Below are positions 21,801-33,000 of a DNA stretch of 64,000 nucleotides, in pieces; positions within the stretch are counted from its first letter, which is position 1, and each line of letters starts with the position of its first letter. The notes under the pieces are model-generated. The model saw only the letters and a list, made by a program, of their open reading frames with translations, was not told where the DNA came from and did not search any database. Where the stretch lies: the NCBI RefSeq assembly GCF_000499845.2, contig NC_023753.2, forward strand, positions 20,316,918 through 20,380,917. The letters run 5' to 3'. The stretch comes from Phaseolus vulgaris (taxonomy: Eukaryota; Streptophyta; Magnoliopsida; Fabales; Fabaceae). The position numbers and the translations under genes are program-made.

Positions 21801-24328
21801 ATTCCTCTTGACTGAAAGAGGAATAGAGGCCAATCCTGATAAGTGTGCTGCCATCTTGGCGATGAGGAGCCCGACTACCGTGAAGGAGGTGCAGCAACTT
21901 ACAGGTCGGATGGCCGCCCTGTCTCGTTTCGTATCAGCTAGCGGAGAGAAGGGCCATCCGTACTTTCAGTGTTTAAGGCGGAACAACAAGTTTGCCTGGA
22001 CGAAGGAGTGTGAAGAGGCCTTCGTCAAGCTTAAAGAGTACATGGCGAGCCCGCCGGTTTTGTGCAAACCGTTGGTAGGGACCCCTCTCAGGTTGTATTT
22101 TGCAGTGACTGAGAGGGCGGTGAGTGCGGTGATCGCCCAAGACCAGGACCAGGCTCAGAAGCCTATCTATTTCGTCAGCAAGGTGCTGCAGAGCCCGGAG
22201 GTGAGGTATCAGGCCTTGGAGAAAGCCGCGCTGGCTGTGGTATTTTCGGCGAGGAGGTTGCGCCACTATTTTCACAATTTTACAATACTGGTGATGACCG
22301 ACTTGCCCATCCAGAAGGTTCTGAAGAAGCCCGATGTAGCTGGGAGGATGGTGAAGTGGGCGGTGGAGCAGACGGAGTTCAATATCAAGTATGAGCCCCG
22401 AGGTCCGATTAAGGGGCAGATTTTCGCTGATTTTGTGGTCGAGCTCTCGTCAGAAGCAGCGCGAGTTGAGGGGGATGATTTCCGTTGGGTGCTCTCGGTG
22501 GACGAATCGTCGAACCAACAGGGTAGCGGTGCTGGAGTCATCCTGGAAGGGCCCAACGGTGTGCTGATTGAGCAGTCCCTGAGGTTTGCCTTCAAAGCCA
22601 GCAACAATCAAGCAGAATATGAGGCGCTGATCGCCGGAATCTTGCTGGCCAAAGAAATGGGAGCTAGGGTGCTAATGGCTAAGAGTGACTCGCTGTTGGT
22701 CACGGGACAAGTAACAGGCGAGTTCCATGCCAAGGATCCACAAATGGCGGCTTACCTAGAGTATGTGCAGGAGTTGAAGAGTTCCTTTGTCTCCTTCGAA
22801 GTGGTGCATGTGCCCAGAGAGCAGAATGCCCGAGCTGACTTGCTAGCTAAGCTCGCCAGTTCGGGCAAAAGGGGTAGGCAGAGGACAGTGATCCAAGAAA
22901 CTCTGAAGACGCCTAGAGCATTTGTGGCAGATCACCTGGTTCTTCAAATAAGCAAGTCGACGGAGAAAGCGGCGAGAAGTCACAGGTCTTTGACTCAGGA
23001 GACCTTGAGATCGCCGAGAATAAGAGCATGTCGGGGAGAGAGGGTGAACATGACGCAGGTCTGCGCTACGCATGAGCCAGACACGTGGATAACACAGTAC
23101 CAGCGATGCCTGGCAGATGGCCTTCTCCCGCTGGATCCGACGGAGGCTAGGAAGATAAAGAAGAATTCTAGCAAGTTCACAATGATTGATGGCGAGTTGT
23201 ATAGGTTTGGGTTCACACACCCACTCCTGGAATGTGTGCACGGAGAGAAATGTACAAGAATCATGGCCGAGCTCCATGAGGGGGTATGCGGAAGTCACGT
23301 CGGGGGTCGAGCTTTGGCCGCAAGAACCCTCCGTGCAGGCTACTACTGGCCTACAATGAGGGAGGACTGCAAGAAGTATGCACAGTGTTGCAAGCAATGT
23401 CAGCAGCACGCCGATTGGCACAAAGCGCCTCCCGAAGAGTTGAAGTCGATTTATAGCCCTTGGCCGTTTCATACATGGGGGATCGACATTCTGAGACCTT
23501 TTCCATTGGCGATCAGGCAGATGAAGTACTTGGTGGTGGCAATTGAATATTTCACGAAGTGGATCGAAGCAGAACCAGTGGCCCAGATCACCGCACACAA
23601 GATCGAAAGCTTTGTATGGAAGAACATCGTGTGCTGGTTTGGTGTGCCTAAGCGCCTGGTGTCGGACAACGGGACTCAGTTTGCAAGTCACCTGTTGAAG
23701 AAGTTGTGCGAAGGGGTGGGAATTCAACAAAGTATTTGCATCCGTCGAGCACCCTCAGACAAATGGCCAAGTAGAGTCAGCCAATCGGGTATTGCTAAGA
23801 GGCTTGAAGAGAAGACTAGAGAAAGCCAAGGGATCGTGGGCTGAGGAGGTACCCCGTATAGTTTGGGCGTACCACACCACCGAGCAGTCAGGAACCCATG
23901 AGACCCCGTTTAGCTTGGTCTATGGATGCGACGCAATGATTCCAGTGGAAATCCAGGAGAGCTCGCCGAGATTCCAGAACTTTGTAGCGGAAGACTCGAA
24001 TGAGGAAAAAAGGCTGAATCTGGATTTGCTGGATGAGGTCAGGGAGGAGGCGAGAGTAAAGGCTGAGGCAGTAAAAAGAAGGATTGAACGAAGGTATAAC
24101 TCGAAGGTGATGCCAAGGCAGTTTAAAGAAGGCGACCTGGTGATGAGGAAGGCCCACCAGTACGAGATGGAGAACAAGTTGTCGCCTAAGTGGACGGGAC
24201 CGTTCAGGATAACCGAGGCGCTCGGGAACGGCGCCTACCGCTTAGAAACATTGGAAGGAGGGGCGATTCCTCGCACTTGGAACGCCACGCACCTCAAGTT
24301 ATATTACAGTGAAAAGCTTTGTAAGTAA
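18874..24328 (+). pseudogene. gag-pol of element 1 (one stop, one frameshift)
   Basis: From ATG 18874: gag (retrotransposon gag domain about residues 100-240; a CxxHx4Hx4C knuckle near residue 369); protease with VDQGSSADV near residue 505; RT with FSGYNQIKM and, after the break, YVDDM; RNase H (SKVLQ...YQALEKAAL); a second, archaeal-type RNase H (D.SSNQQGSGAG, NNQAEYEAL, SDSLLVTGQ); integrase with an HHCC finger, the DDE residues and a GPF/GAY C-terminal module. An in-frame TAG at 21601-21603 cuts RT. A one-base insertion near 23730 shifts the frame inside integrase, which resumes by 23792. No complete polyprotein can be made, so any movement would need help from another copy. Confidence 0.85.
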
Positions 24329-24553
24329 GAACAAACACGAAGAGTTTGCAAGCTTTCTGTTAAAACAGTTTGAAGGGGGCACTCTTTTTTTCCTAAGGAG
24401 GGTTTTTAATGAGGCCACCCAATAAAGAAGAGTTTTTCCAAAGTTTGAAGTTTTTTAGATTGCATGCTTGTTGTTGTTACGAAAGTTTTTGAAAAAAGAC
24501 CTTGTCACTCGTATGTGATTTAAGGTGAGTTTGAAGTTATGTTGCATGCTTTC
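24329..24553 (+). other. post-pol spacer of element 1 up to the nested insertion
   Basis: Non-coding. It is the same sequence as the minus strand of about 29780-30029 in element 2 and ends with the target duplication CTTTC (24549-24553). Confidence 0.7.
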
Positions 24554-25451
24554 TGATCCTGCCTGTTGACCAAAACACTGGAGCTTTGCCTCGTCAAACT
24601 TGGATCGACTTCTGCACCGTGTCAGCCTCCGTCCTTCACCGCGATCCACCTCAAGAACCTGCAAAAGACGAAACGGCGCCGCTGCGGCCGATCACGCTCC
24701 GACGCCCAAGTCAGCGACTCAACCACCAATTACTTAAAAGTAAAAACTCAAGAACTCTAAGGGACCGTGACTAGTTCTCTCTCAGCGTACTCAAGACTCG
24801 CAAGCGTAAAGAAACAATCTGAACGTGCGTACCTCAGAAGTTCGTTGGAAACTCTTATATACCTGGGCACTTTCTCTCTCCTGGCAGTTACACATCTGGA
24901 CACGTGGCTCGCATCCAGCTGTACACGTGCCATCATCTGGAGCATCCTTGACTTGGGCGCTATTTCTTACTCTTCAGGTTTTTTGGCTAAGTTACTTACG
25001 CATGATACAACTCAGTGCATAGTTGCCCTGGAGCGTGATCTCTTCTGGGTGGCGAGTTCGGGTGCCTTCGTACACACCTCCCCTGTGGTCTCGCCGGCCG
25101 CCTTCATGATCTGCCCTACCTGCTTCACCGTGCATGTTCAAGTAAGTTATCCCCCGACCTCATCTTCTGGCCAGCTGGGAAGTGTCTATCTGCCTTCATC
25201 TTCGGCGATGTCCTTGTTTCGGCGATCTCTAATCACTTGGTCGCCTGGGTTCACATCTGGCGACTTCATCTTCAACCCGGAGACCGCCGGTTTAGGTGTG
25301 TTGGAGATCGGAGCACGCCAACTTAATAACTGGCGACTACACAAACCCCCCCCCCCGACTTCCTTCTCTTTTGCCAACCAGGTGTCCCATCCAACACGCC
25401 TATATAATAGCTCGAAGCCACGTCATCACTTCCGACTACCAGGGCGGTACA
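24554..25451 (-). repeat. 3' LTR of element 2
   Basis: On the minus strand it runs from TGTACCGCCC to CAGGCAGGATCA, 898 bp. Plus-strand open frames inside it (for example 24767-25570) are by-products. Confidence 0.88.
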
Positions 25452-25466
25452 CAAGCCCCCCAGTCT
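25452..25466 (-). promoter_or_regulatory. polypurine tract of element 2
   Basis: On the minus strand TTAAGACTGGGGGGCTTG leads directly into TGTACCGCCC, the LTR start. Confidence 0.72.
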
Positions 25467-25589
25467 TAAGCGAAGACTTATCCAGCGAAAAGACTAAAGG
25501 AGTCACGTCACTACCGATCTACGTGGCGCTGGCGCAGAATTCCAAACGTTTGTACTTTCTGCTTTCCTGACGCTCCACCAAACATTCTT

Positions 25590-25607
25590 CCAATCGCTCG
25601 ACACGTG
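25590..25607 (+). promoter_or_regulatory. candidate promoter elements of the antisense ORF (CCAAT and G-box)
   Basis: CCAAT at 25590-25594 and CACGTG at 25602-25607 lie about 440 bp before the antisense ORF, outside the LTR. Both are conserved in element 1 (ATTGG 40859-40863 and CACGTG 40846-40851 on the + strand). No clear TATA box was found, so this is suggestive only. Confidence 0.3.
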
Positions 25608-26045
25608 GCTTCATCAACGGTCATCTTTAGTCATCGTTTACGCTTCCAAAAACCATTTGAAAAACCCTTAAACCCATTTCACTTCTACTGTTCCATCACC
25701 TCTTTGCCTTCTCAAACACTTTGATCTTCTTCTGCAAAAACCCACGACGCTCTTCAACCTTCTGAATCCTCAACTTCCTTCAGCGTTCGTCTGATCATTG
25801 AAAGGTACTCCCTTTACTTCTTCTGTTGAGTTTTCCTGCATTTTGACCGATTCGCATCATCCATTAACTGTCTGGTGCATACGCTGTGGGCTGTTTCTTC
25901 TGTTTCTCCCTTCTCGTAACTTAGGGCTTCGTCTCCATTACAATGAACCTTCGTTCGTTCGTTTTTTCATCCTTCTTTCACAATCGAGTCAGCCTCTGCG
26001 AACTCTGCTCACCTTTCCCTTTCTTTTTCCTTTGCAGTTTCCGCG

Positions 26046-28640
26046 ATGGCTCGCTCAAAGATCACCCCAAATCCTCCTCCCTCGTCACGAAACCCTCCCT
26101 CTCAAGCTCATAACCCACCACGGGCACCTGGTGCTTCCTCCTCCCAGGCTGAGAGGCCTGCAACCTCTCACCCCAACCTTGCTCAGGCAACTCCACCCAT
26201 TGCCGGAGGTGCCTCCATTCCTTCCCCCGACTACAAGAAGCTATACCCGTGGGCCAACTCGACTTTGCTGAAGGAGACTTCTTCAGTAAATTCTGCTGGG
26301 GCAGTTCTTCGGTTGAAGAAAGGGGATGAGCCCCACCTATCGTTCCACAAGGAGCACGATGACAAGCTGATGGTGCTACCTTGCCCCCCCGACGTGCCAG
26401 TTTGTGCAGACGACAAAGGGAACAACGGCGAGTTGTTCTACTTTGTATACACCACCTTATTCAAGAAGGTGAAACTTAGGTTTCCCTTCACTCGTTTTGA
26501 AAGGGAGCGTCTAACCGAGCTCGACATCGCCGCCGCCCAGCTCCATCCCAACAGCTGGGCATTCGTGCGGGCGTTTCAAATCATATGCGCGCATCTGGGA
26601 CTGCCAGCGTCAGTGGACATTTTCCTTTTCCTTTTTGAAGCTAAGCATCCAGGAGATCGCCTTTGGGTGAGTCTGAACGGGATTGCTGGGAGGTCGATCC
26701 TCTCTATCTTCCAGCAATCCTACAAGGATTGGAAAGGCAAATTTGTCCAAGTGCGCCAAAACGACCAGGACGCCTCGCTGCTCGACGGCTTTCCCTTGTA
26801 CTGGGTAAACAAGGGAAATAAAGAATCCAAAGGAAGCTTCAGGAGGCCAAGGAGCCCTGACAGCATGGGCGCTTTGGACAAAGATCTGTGCCTCTTCTGG
26901 AAGAGCGTGGCAGACGCTAACATCACCTTCCTCACCACTGCGCTCATTTCCTTCGAGTTCTTCGAAGATCAACTCGAGGCTCGCATAGGTTAGTGCTTAT
27001 CTCAGCGCTTAAGTCTTTGCCCTGCGTTGTACCTCTGCTAACCGTTGTTGGGCGTCTTGTCTGTTGCGCACAAGACTTGGTCTTTATTTTCTGCACCACT
27101 TATTTGCTTTACTTGCATACTGACTCATGTGTTTATCTTTGTCTCTGAGCTGACCTGTATACCTTCGTATTATGCAGATCTCATGTTGGGCAAAGGAAAA
27201 CTGGCTGAATTGAGGGCGCTCGCCCGAGCCCATGGGTTGGCATCGGGCTCCCAGACTGTGCCCAACTCAGTGGTGGAGATCGCCGCTGCTCAGGGCAGAT
27301 CGCCCCCGAGAGGCCCAGCTCCTTCAGAAGCCTTGCCCGCTCAACAACGCAAGAAGCTCATCCTCAGGAAGCCAAAGAGGAAAACCCCTCAGGTGGTCCA
27401 TGAGGATGAAGAAGAAGACGATGAGGCAACTGAAGATGGCCTCATCACCAAAAGAAGGAGGGTGGCGCCTTCCTCACCACCTGCTCCACCTCCTCCTCCA
27501 ACATCAACACCGCCTTCTCAGCCAGCTCCGCCTCCAACACCGCCTCCTCCCCCAGTTCCCGCATCACCAGTCCAAGCAGTTCCCTTGGCGGCTGCATTTC
27601 CTGTGGTTGAGGCTGCTGAGCCCAACTTCATGGAGAACCCCCCGAGCGCCTCCACGCCATATGTATCTGCTGAAGGGGGTCCTCCTTCAACTGCCTCAAC
27701 TGCGGAAGCTGCACCAGGCGGGGATGAGGGTGCTCACAACTCGCCTATTATCATCACCGAGTCCCCCTCGTCACCACCACGTCAAGAAGCTCCAACTCAA
27801 CAGCCAACTCAAGAAGGTGGTGGCGAGAACCAGCAACAGGCTCCCCCGGTGCTTCCACGAGCAAACCTCTCCCTTGAGGTCAAAAGGGTGTGGGAACCCT
27901 TCTCAGCAAAACTCAAGATGATGGCAGAGGATTTCCCCTCCATCATATCAAAAGCTGTGGAGAGTTCCAGCAAGAAACTCCAGGATGACATCTCCGTGCT
28001 CCAAGAGGAGAATCGCCTAATAAGGATCGAGGCGGAGAAGTTGTCCTGCAATCTTATGCTCGCGGAGATCGATCATTCCCGAGTGGAGGATGCCATGAGC
28101 ACCGAGCTGCGAGTGGCGCGCAAGGAGGCCACCGATCTACACCATAGGGTGCACCTCTTAGCTCAAGAGAAGATCGAGCTGGAGAGCAAGTTGGTCCCCT
28201 ATCGTCTCAAGGTGGCTAGCCTGGAGGCGTCAATTAAAGCAGATGCCGCCAAGGTAGAAAACCTTGAGAAGAGGTCCGTAGATCGGGAGGTCCTCTTGGG
28301 GAAAACTGAGAAAGAGAGAGACGACACCGTGGCCAAACTCGCCGAGGCCAAAAAGGAAAACGAAGGGGTCGCCGCAGAGCTGGTCCAAGCGCAGGCGGAG
28401 AACAAGAGGGTTACTGAAGACCTTCTTCAAGCTCGGGAGAGGGATGAAGAACTAAAGCAGCAGAATGAGGGGCTCAAGAAGCAGATTGAAGAACTCGAGC
28501 TGAGCTCTGCCCAAATCCTCGCTGCTGGGTTCGATGCTGCCTTGGAACAATTCGCCTGCCAGTACCTTGATTTGGATCTCTCCATAGTGTCGCTGAACAA
28601 CGAAGTGGTGGACGGGAAGATCGTTCCTTCTGAAGACTAG
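26046..28640 (+). CDS. intact spliced antisense ORF of element 2 ('putative gypsy-type transposon' family)
   Basis: Exons 26046-26988 and 27178-28640, with a 189-nt GT-AG intron, join in frame to 801 aa. Residues about 60-300 resemble the plant family annotated as 'putative gypsy type transposon' (PF04195), with FTRFERE, LHPNSWAFVRAFQI and VDIFLFLFEAK. A proline-rich acidic linker (about 380-530) and a long coiled coil (about 573-775) follow, ending VVDGKIVPSED. The ORF runs against gag-pol, between pol and the 3' LTR, as in other Tat elements that carry an antisense gene. Function is unknown. It has no stop or frameshift although gag-pol of the same copy is broken. The start is preferred because the frame is closed by a stop upstream and the same ATG exists in element 1. 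Confidence 0.72.
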
Positions 28641-29235
28641 CTACTTGCTGCTTCCCTCCATCACTCACTTACCTGTCTCTTTCTTACACAATTCACTTGT
28701 AATAAATTTTTCTCTTCTCTGTGCACATATTTTGAACTGATGCCACTACGTTATGACCTTTCTTGCTTCTTTACATAATCTTTCTGTTGACTTTATTTTC
28801 CTTGTATAAATCTCTTAGACGAAATTGACTTAGCAACTCCGCGAGCGCAATTGTATACTAACTGCTCCGAATCATCAACTTTCAAGCGATAACATTCTAA
28901 CAACTTGTAACCTTAAGGTGATGAACCTCAGCGCGAAACCGCTTTTTCAAGTAACGAGCTTCAACCCAACTAACAACTTAAGACGCAGCTTATCTGATCT
29001 ACCTTATCAAAACGGGCCTTGGCTTCTTGCCATCACTTGAATTTCTCCTGGTCGCCAAAGAGTCTTAGCGAGTCTAGCTTCCTCTTGCCTTCACAACTTG
29101 GCCATTGTTCCCTCATCTCGGGGTAGAGGCGCCTTTCGGATCCTTCTCTACCTCCCCGAGCTTCAGAACAAGGAACCGGGTGGCAGGGCGTTCTCTTTGA
29201 ACCTACCTTAGCCACCCTCTGAACTTCTTCCACCC
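28641..29235. other. spacer after the antisense ORF of element 2
   Basis: Non-coding. It probably carries the 3' UTR of the antisense transcript (AT-rich TGTAATAAA-like sequence near 28697). Its counterpart in element 1 is about 37200-37800. Confidence 0.45.
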
Positions 29236-29790
29236 TTTACTCCATACCTGAACTCGTTCAAGACGAGAAGGATTTTATCTTGCTTGAACTCGCTCGACGG
29301 CGAGAAGGTCTTTAACTCGCCTGAACTCGCTCGACAGCGAGAAGGTCTTTAACTCGCCTGAACTCGCTCGACAGCGAGAAGGTCTTTAACTCGCCTGAAC
29401 TCGCTCGACGACGAGAAGGTCTTTGACTCGCCTCTACATTGCTTCAGGGGCTACATCTTCTCTCCCCTAGAAACACTGAGGACTTTTTGTTGGTGCCTCT
29501 ACATTGCCCCAGAGGCTACATCTTCTCTCCTCTGGAAGCACTGAGGACTTTTTACTGGTGCCTCTACATTGCCCCAGAGGCTACATCTTCTCTCCTCTGG
29601 AAGCACTGAGGACTATTTACTCTTCCTCGCCTGCACTCGCTCGACGGCGAGGAGGTCTTTATCTCGCCTCAGGACGCGCGAGGGCGTTGAGGTCTTTTAA
29701 CTGGTGCCTCCGATCGCCAAAAGACGATGAGGACTTTAAACTTTAACTATGCCGCCAATCGCTGAAAGACGATGGGGACTTAGAAACTTT
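29236..29790. repeat. two tandem-repeat arrays in element 2
   Basis: Array one (about 29245-29425) has four units of 38-39 bp with CGCCTGAACTCGCTCGAC and GCGAGAAGGTCTTTAACT. Array two (about 29432-29620) has three units of about 65 bp with GCCTCTACATTGCCCCAG and TCTCTCCTCTGG and GCACTGAGGACT. Two shorter units with GACGATGAGGACT follow near 29710-29780. Confidence 0.72.
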
Positions 29791-30029
29791 TTAGAAAGCA
29801 TGCAACATAACTTCAACTCGCCTTAAATCACATATAAGTGACAAGGTCTTTCTTCAAAACTTTCGGAAAACAACAAGCATGCAATCTAAAACACTTTAAA
29901 CTTTGAAAACTCTTCTTTATTGGGCGGCCTCATTAAAAACTCTCCTTAAGGAAAAAAGAGTGCCCCCTCCAAACTGATTTAACAGAAACATTCTAAAGCT
30001 CTTCGTGTTTGTTTTTACTTACAAAGTTC

Positions 30030-33000
30030 TTAACTGTAATATAACTTGAGGTGCGTGGCGTTCCAAGTGCGAGGAATCGCCCCTCCTTCCAATGTTTCTA
30101 AGCGGTAGGCGCCGTTCCCGAGCGCCTTGGTTATTCTGAACGGTCCCGTCCACTTAGGCGACAGCTTGTTCTCCATCTCGTACTGGTGGGCCTTCCTCAT
30201 CACCAGGTCGCCTTCTCTGAACTGTCTTGGCATCACCTTCGAGTTATATCTTCGTTCAATCCTTCTTTTCACTGCCTCAGCTTTCAATCTCGCCTCCTCC
30301 CTGACCTCATCCAGTAAGTCCAGATTCAACCTTCTTTCCTCATTCGAGTCTTCCTCCACAAAGTTCTGGAATCTCGGCGAGCTCTCCTGGATCTCCACTG
30401 GAATCATTGCGTCGCACCCGTAAACCAAACTGAACGGGGTCTCATGGGTTCCTGACTGCTCGGTGGTGTGGTACGCCCAGACTATACGAGGTACCTCCTC
30501 AGCCCAACTTCCTTTGGCTTTCTCTAGCCTTCTCTTCAAACCTCTTAGCAACACCCGATTGGCTGACTCTACTTGGCCATTCGTCTGAGGGTGCTCGACG
30601 GATGCAAATACTTGTTGAATTCCCACCCCTTCGCACAACTTCTTCAACAGGTGACTTGCAAACTGAGTCTCGTTGTCCGACACCAGGCGCTTGGGCACAC
30701 CAAACCGGCACACAATGTTCTTCCACACGAAACCCTCGATCTTGTGTGCGGTGATCTGGGCCACTGGTTCTGCTTCGATCCACTTGGTGAAATACTCAAT
30801 TGCCACAACCAAGTACTTCGTTTGCCTGATCGCCAATGGAAAGGGTCCCAGAATATCGATCCCCCACGTGTGAAACGGCCAAGGGCTGTAAATCGACTTC
30901 AACTCCTCGGGAGGCGCCTTGTGCCAATCGGCGTGCTGCTGACACTGCTTGCAGCACTGCGCGTACCTCTTGCAGTCTTCTCTCATCGTAGGCCAGTAGT
31001 AACCTGCACGGAGGGTCCTTGCGACCAGAGCTCGACCCCCGACGTGGCTTCCACATATCCCTTCATGGAGCTCTGCCATAATTCTTGTACATTTCTCACC
31101 ATGCACACATTCCAGGAGTGGGTGAGTGAACCCAAACCTATACAGCTTGCCATCAATCATTGTGAACTTGCTAGAATTCTTCTTTATCTTCCTAGCCTCC
31201 GTCGGATCCAAGGGAGGAGGCCATCCGCCAGACATCATTTGTACTACGTTACCCAGGTGTCTGGCTCATGGGTAACGCAGACCTGTGCCACGTTCACCTT
31301 CTCTCCCTGACATGCCCTTATTCTTGGCGACCTCAAGGTCTCTTGAGTCAAAGACCTGTGGCTCCTTGCCGCTTTCTCCGTCGATTTGCTTATCTGAAGA
31401 ACCAGGTGATCTGCCACAAATGCTCTAGGCGTCTTCAGAGTTTCTTGAATCACCGTCCTCTGCCTACCCCCCTTGCCGGAACTGGCGAGCTTAGCTAGCA
31501 GGTCAGCTCGGGCATTCTGCTCTCTAGGCACATGCACCACTTCGAAGAAGACAAAGGAACTCTTCAATTCCTGTACATACTCCAGGTAAGCCGCCATTTG
31601 TGGATCTTTAGCCTGGAACTCGCCTGTTACTTGTCCCGTGACCAACAGCGAGTCACTCTTAGCCATCAACACCCTAGCTCCCATCTCCTTGGCCAGCAAG
31701 ATACTGGCGATCAGCGCCTCATACTCTGCTTGGTTGTTGCTGGCTTTGAAGGCAAACCTCAGGGACTGTTCAATCAGCACGTCGTTGGGCCCTTCCAAGA
31801 TGACTCCAGCACCGCTACGCTGCTGGTTCGACGATCCGTCCACTGAAAGCACCCAACGAAAGTCATCCCCCTCAACTCGTGTCGCTTCTGACGAGAGCTC
31901 GACCACGAAATCCGCAAAGATCTGCCCCTTAATCGGACCTCGAGGTTCATACTTGATGTTGATCTCCGACAGCTCCACCGCCCACTTCACCATCCTCCCA
32001 GCGACGTCGGGCTTCTTCAAGACCTTCTGGATCGGCAAGTCGGTCATCACCAATATTGTGAAGCTATGGAAATAGTGGCGTAACCTTCTTGCCGAAAAGA
32101 CTACTGCCAGTGCAGCTTTCTCCAAGGCCTGATATCTTACTTCGGGGCCTTGCAGCACCTTGCTGACAAAATAAATAGGCTTTTGAGCCTGATCTTGGTC
32201 TTGGGCGAGCACCGCACTCACCGCCCTCTCAGTCACAGCAAAATACAACCTGAGAGGGGTCCCCATCAGCGGTTTGCACAAAACCGGCGGGCTCGCCAGG
32301 TACTCTTTAAGCTTGACGAAGGCTTCTTCACACTCCTTCGTCCAGGTAAATTTGTTATTCCGCCTTAAACACTGGAAATATGGATGGCCCTTCTCTCCGC
32401 TGGCCGACACGAAGCGAGACAGGGCGGCCATCCGACCCGTGAGCTGCTGCACCTCATTCACGGTCGTGGGGCTCCTCATCGCCAAGATGGCGGCACACTT
32501 ATCAGGGTTGGCTTCTATTCCTCTCTCAGTTAAGAGGAACCCCAAGAACTTCCCAGCCTCCACGCCGAAGATGCACTTCTCGGGATTCAGCTTTAACCTG
32601 AACTTAGCGATCGTAGTGAACAACTCCTCCAAGTCCTCCACGTGCTTGCTCTTCTCCGGCGAGGTCACGACCATGTCATCTACGTAGGCTTGCACATTCC
32701 TTCCCAACATTGGTGCAAGTACTCGATCCATCAACCTCTGGTACGTGGCCCCCGCATTCTTCAGCCCAAATGGCATCACCTTGTAGCAGTAGCACGATCT
32801 CTCGGTCATGAAGGCAGTCTTCTCTTCATCCATGGGATGCATCTTGATCTGGTTATACCCCGAGAAGGCATCCAGGAAACTCAACAACTTACACCCTGCA
32901 GCACTGTCCACCAGGGCGTCTATGCTCGACAAAGGATACGAATCCTTTGGGCAGGCCTTGTTTAGATCAGTGAAGTCGACGCACATGCGCCACTTCCCAT

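Noticed and set aside
24767..25570. 267-codon open frame (repeated at 36084-36800)
   Set aside because: It lies antisense within the LTRs of element 2 and is present only because both LTRs share the sequence. It reads across U5, R and U3 and has no domain.
30573..31310. 245-codon plus-strand frame opposite integrase
   Set aside because: It mirrors the integrase coding strand. A matching shadow exists opposite element 1 integrase (22843-23730), so it follows from codon content.
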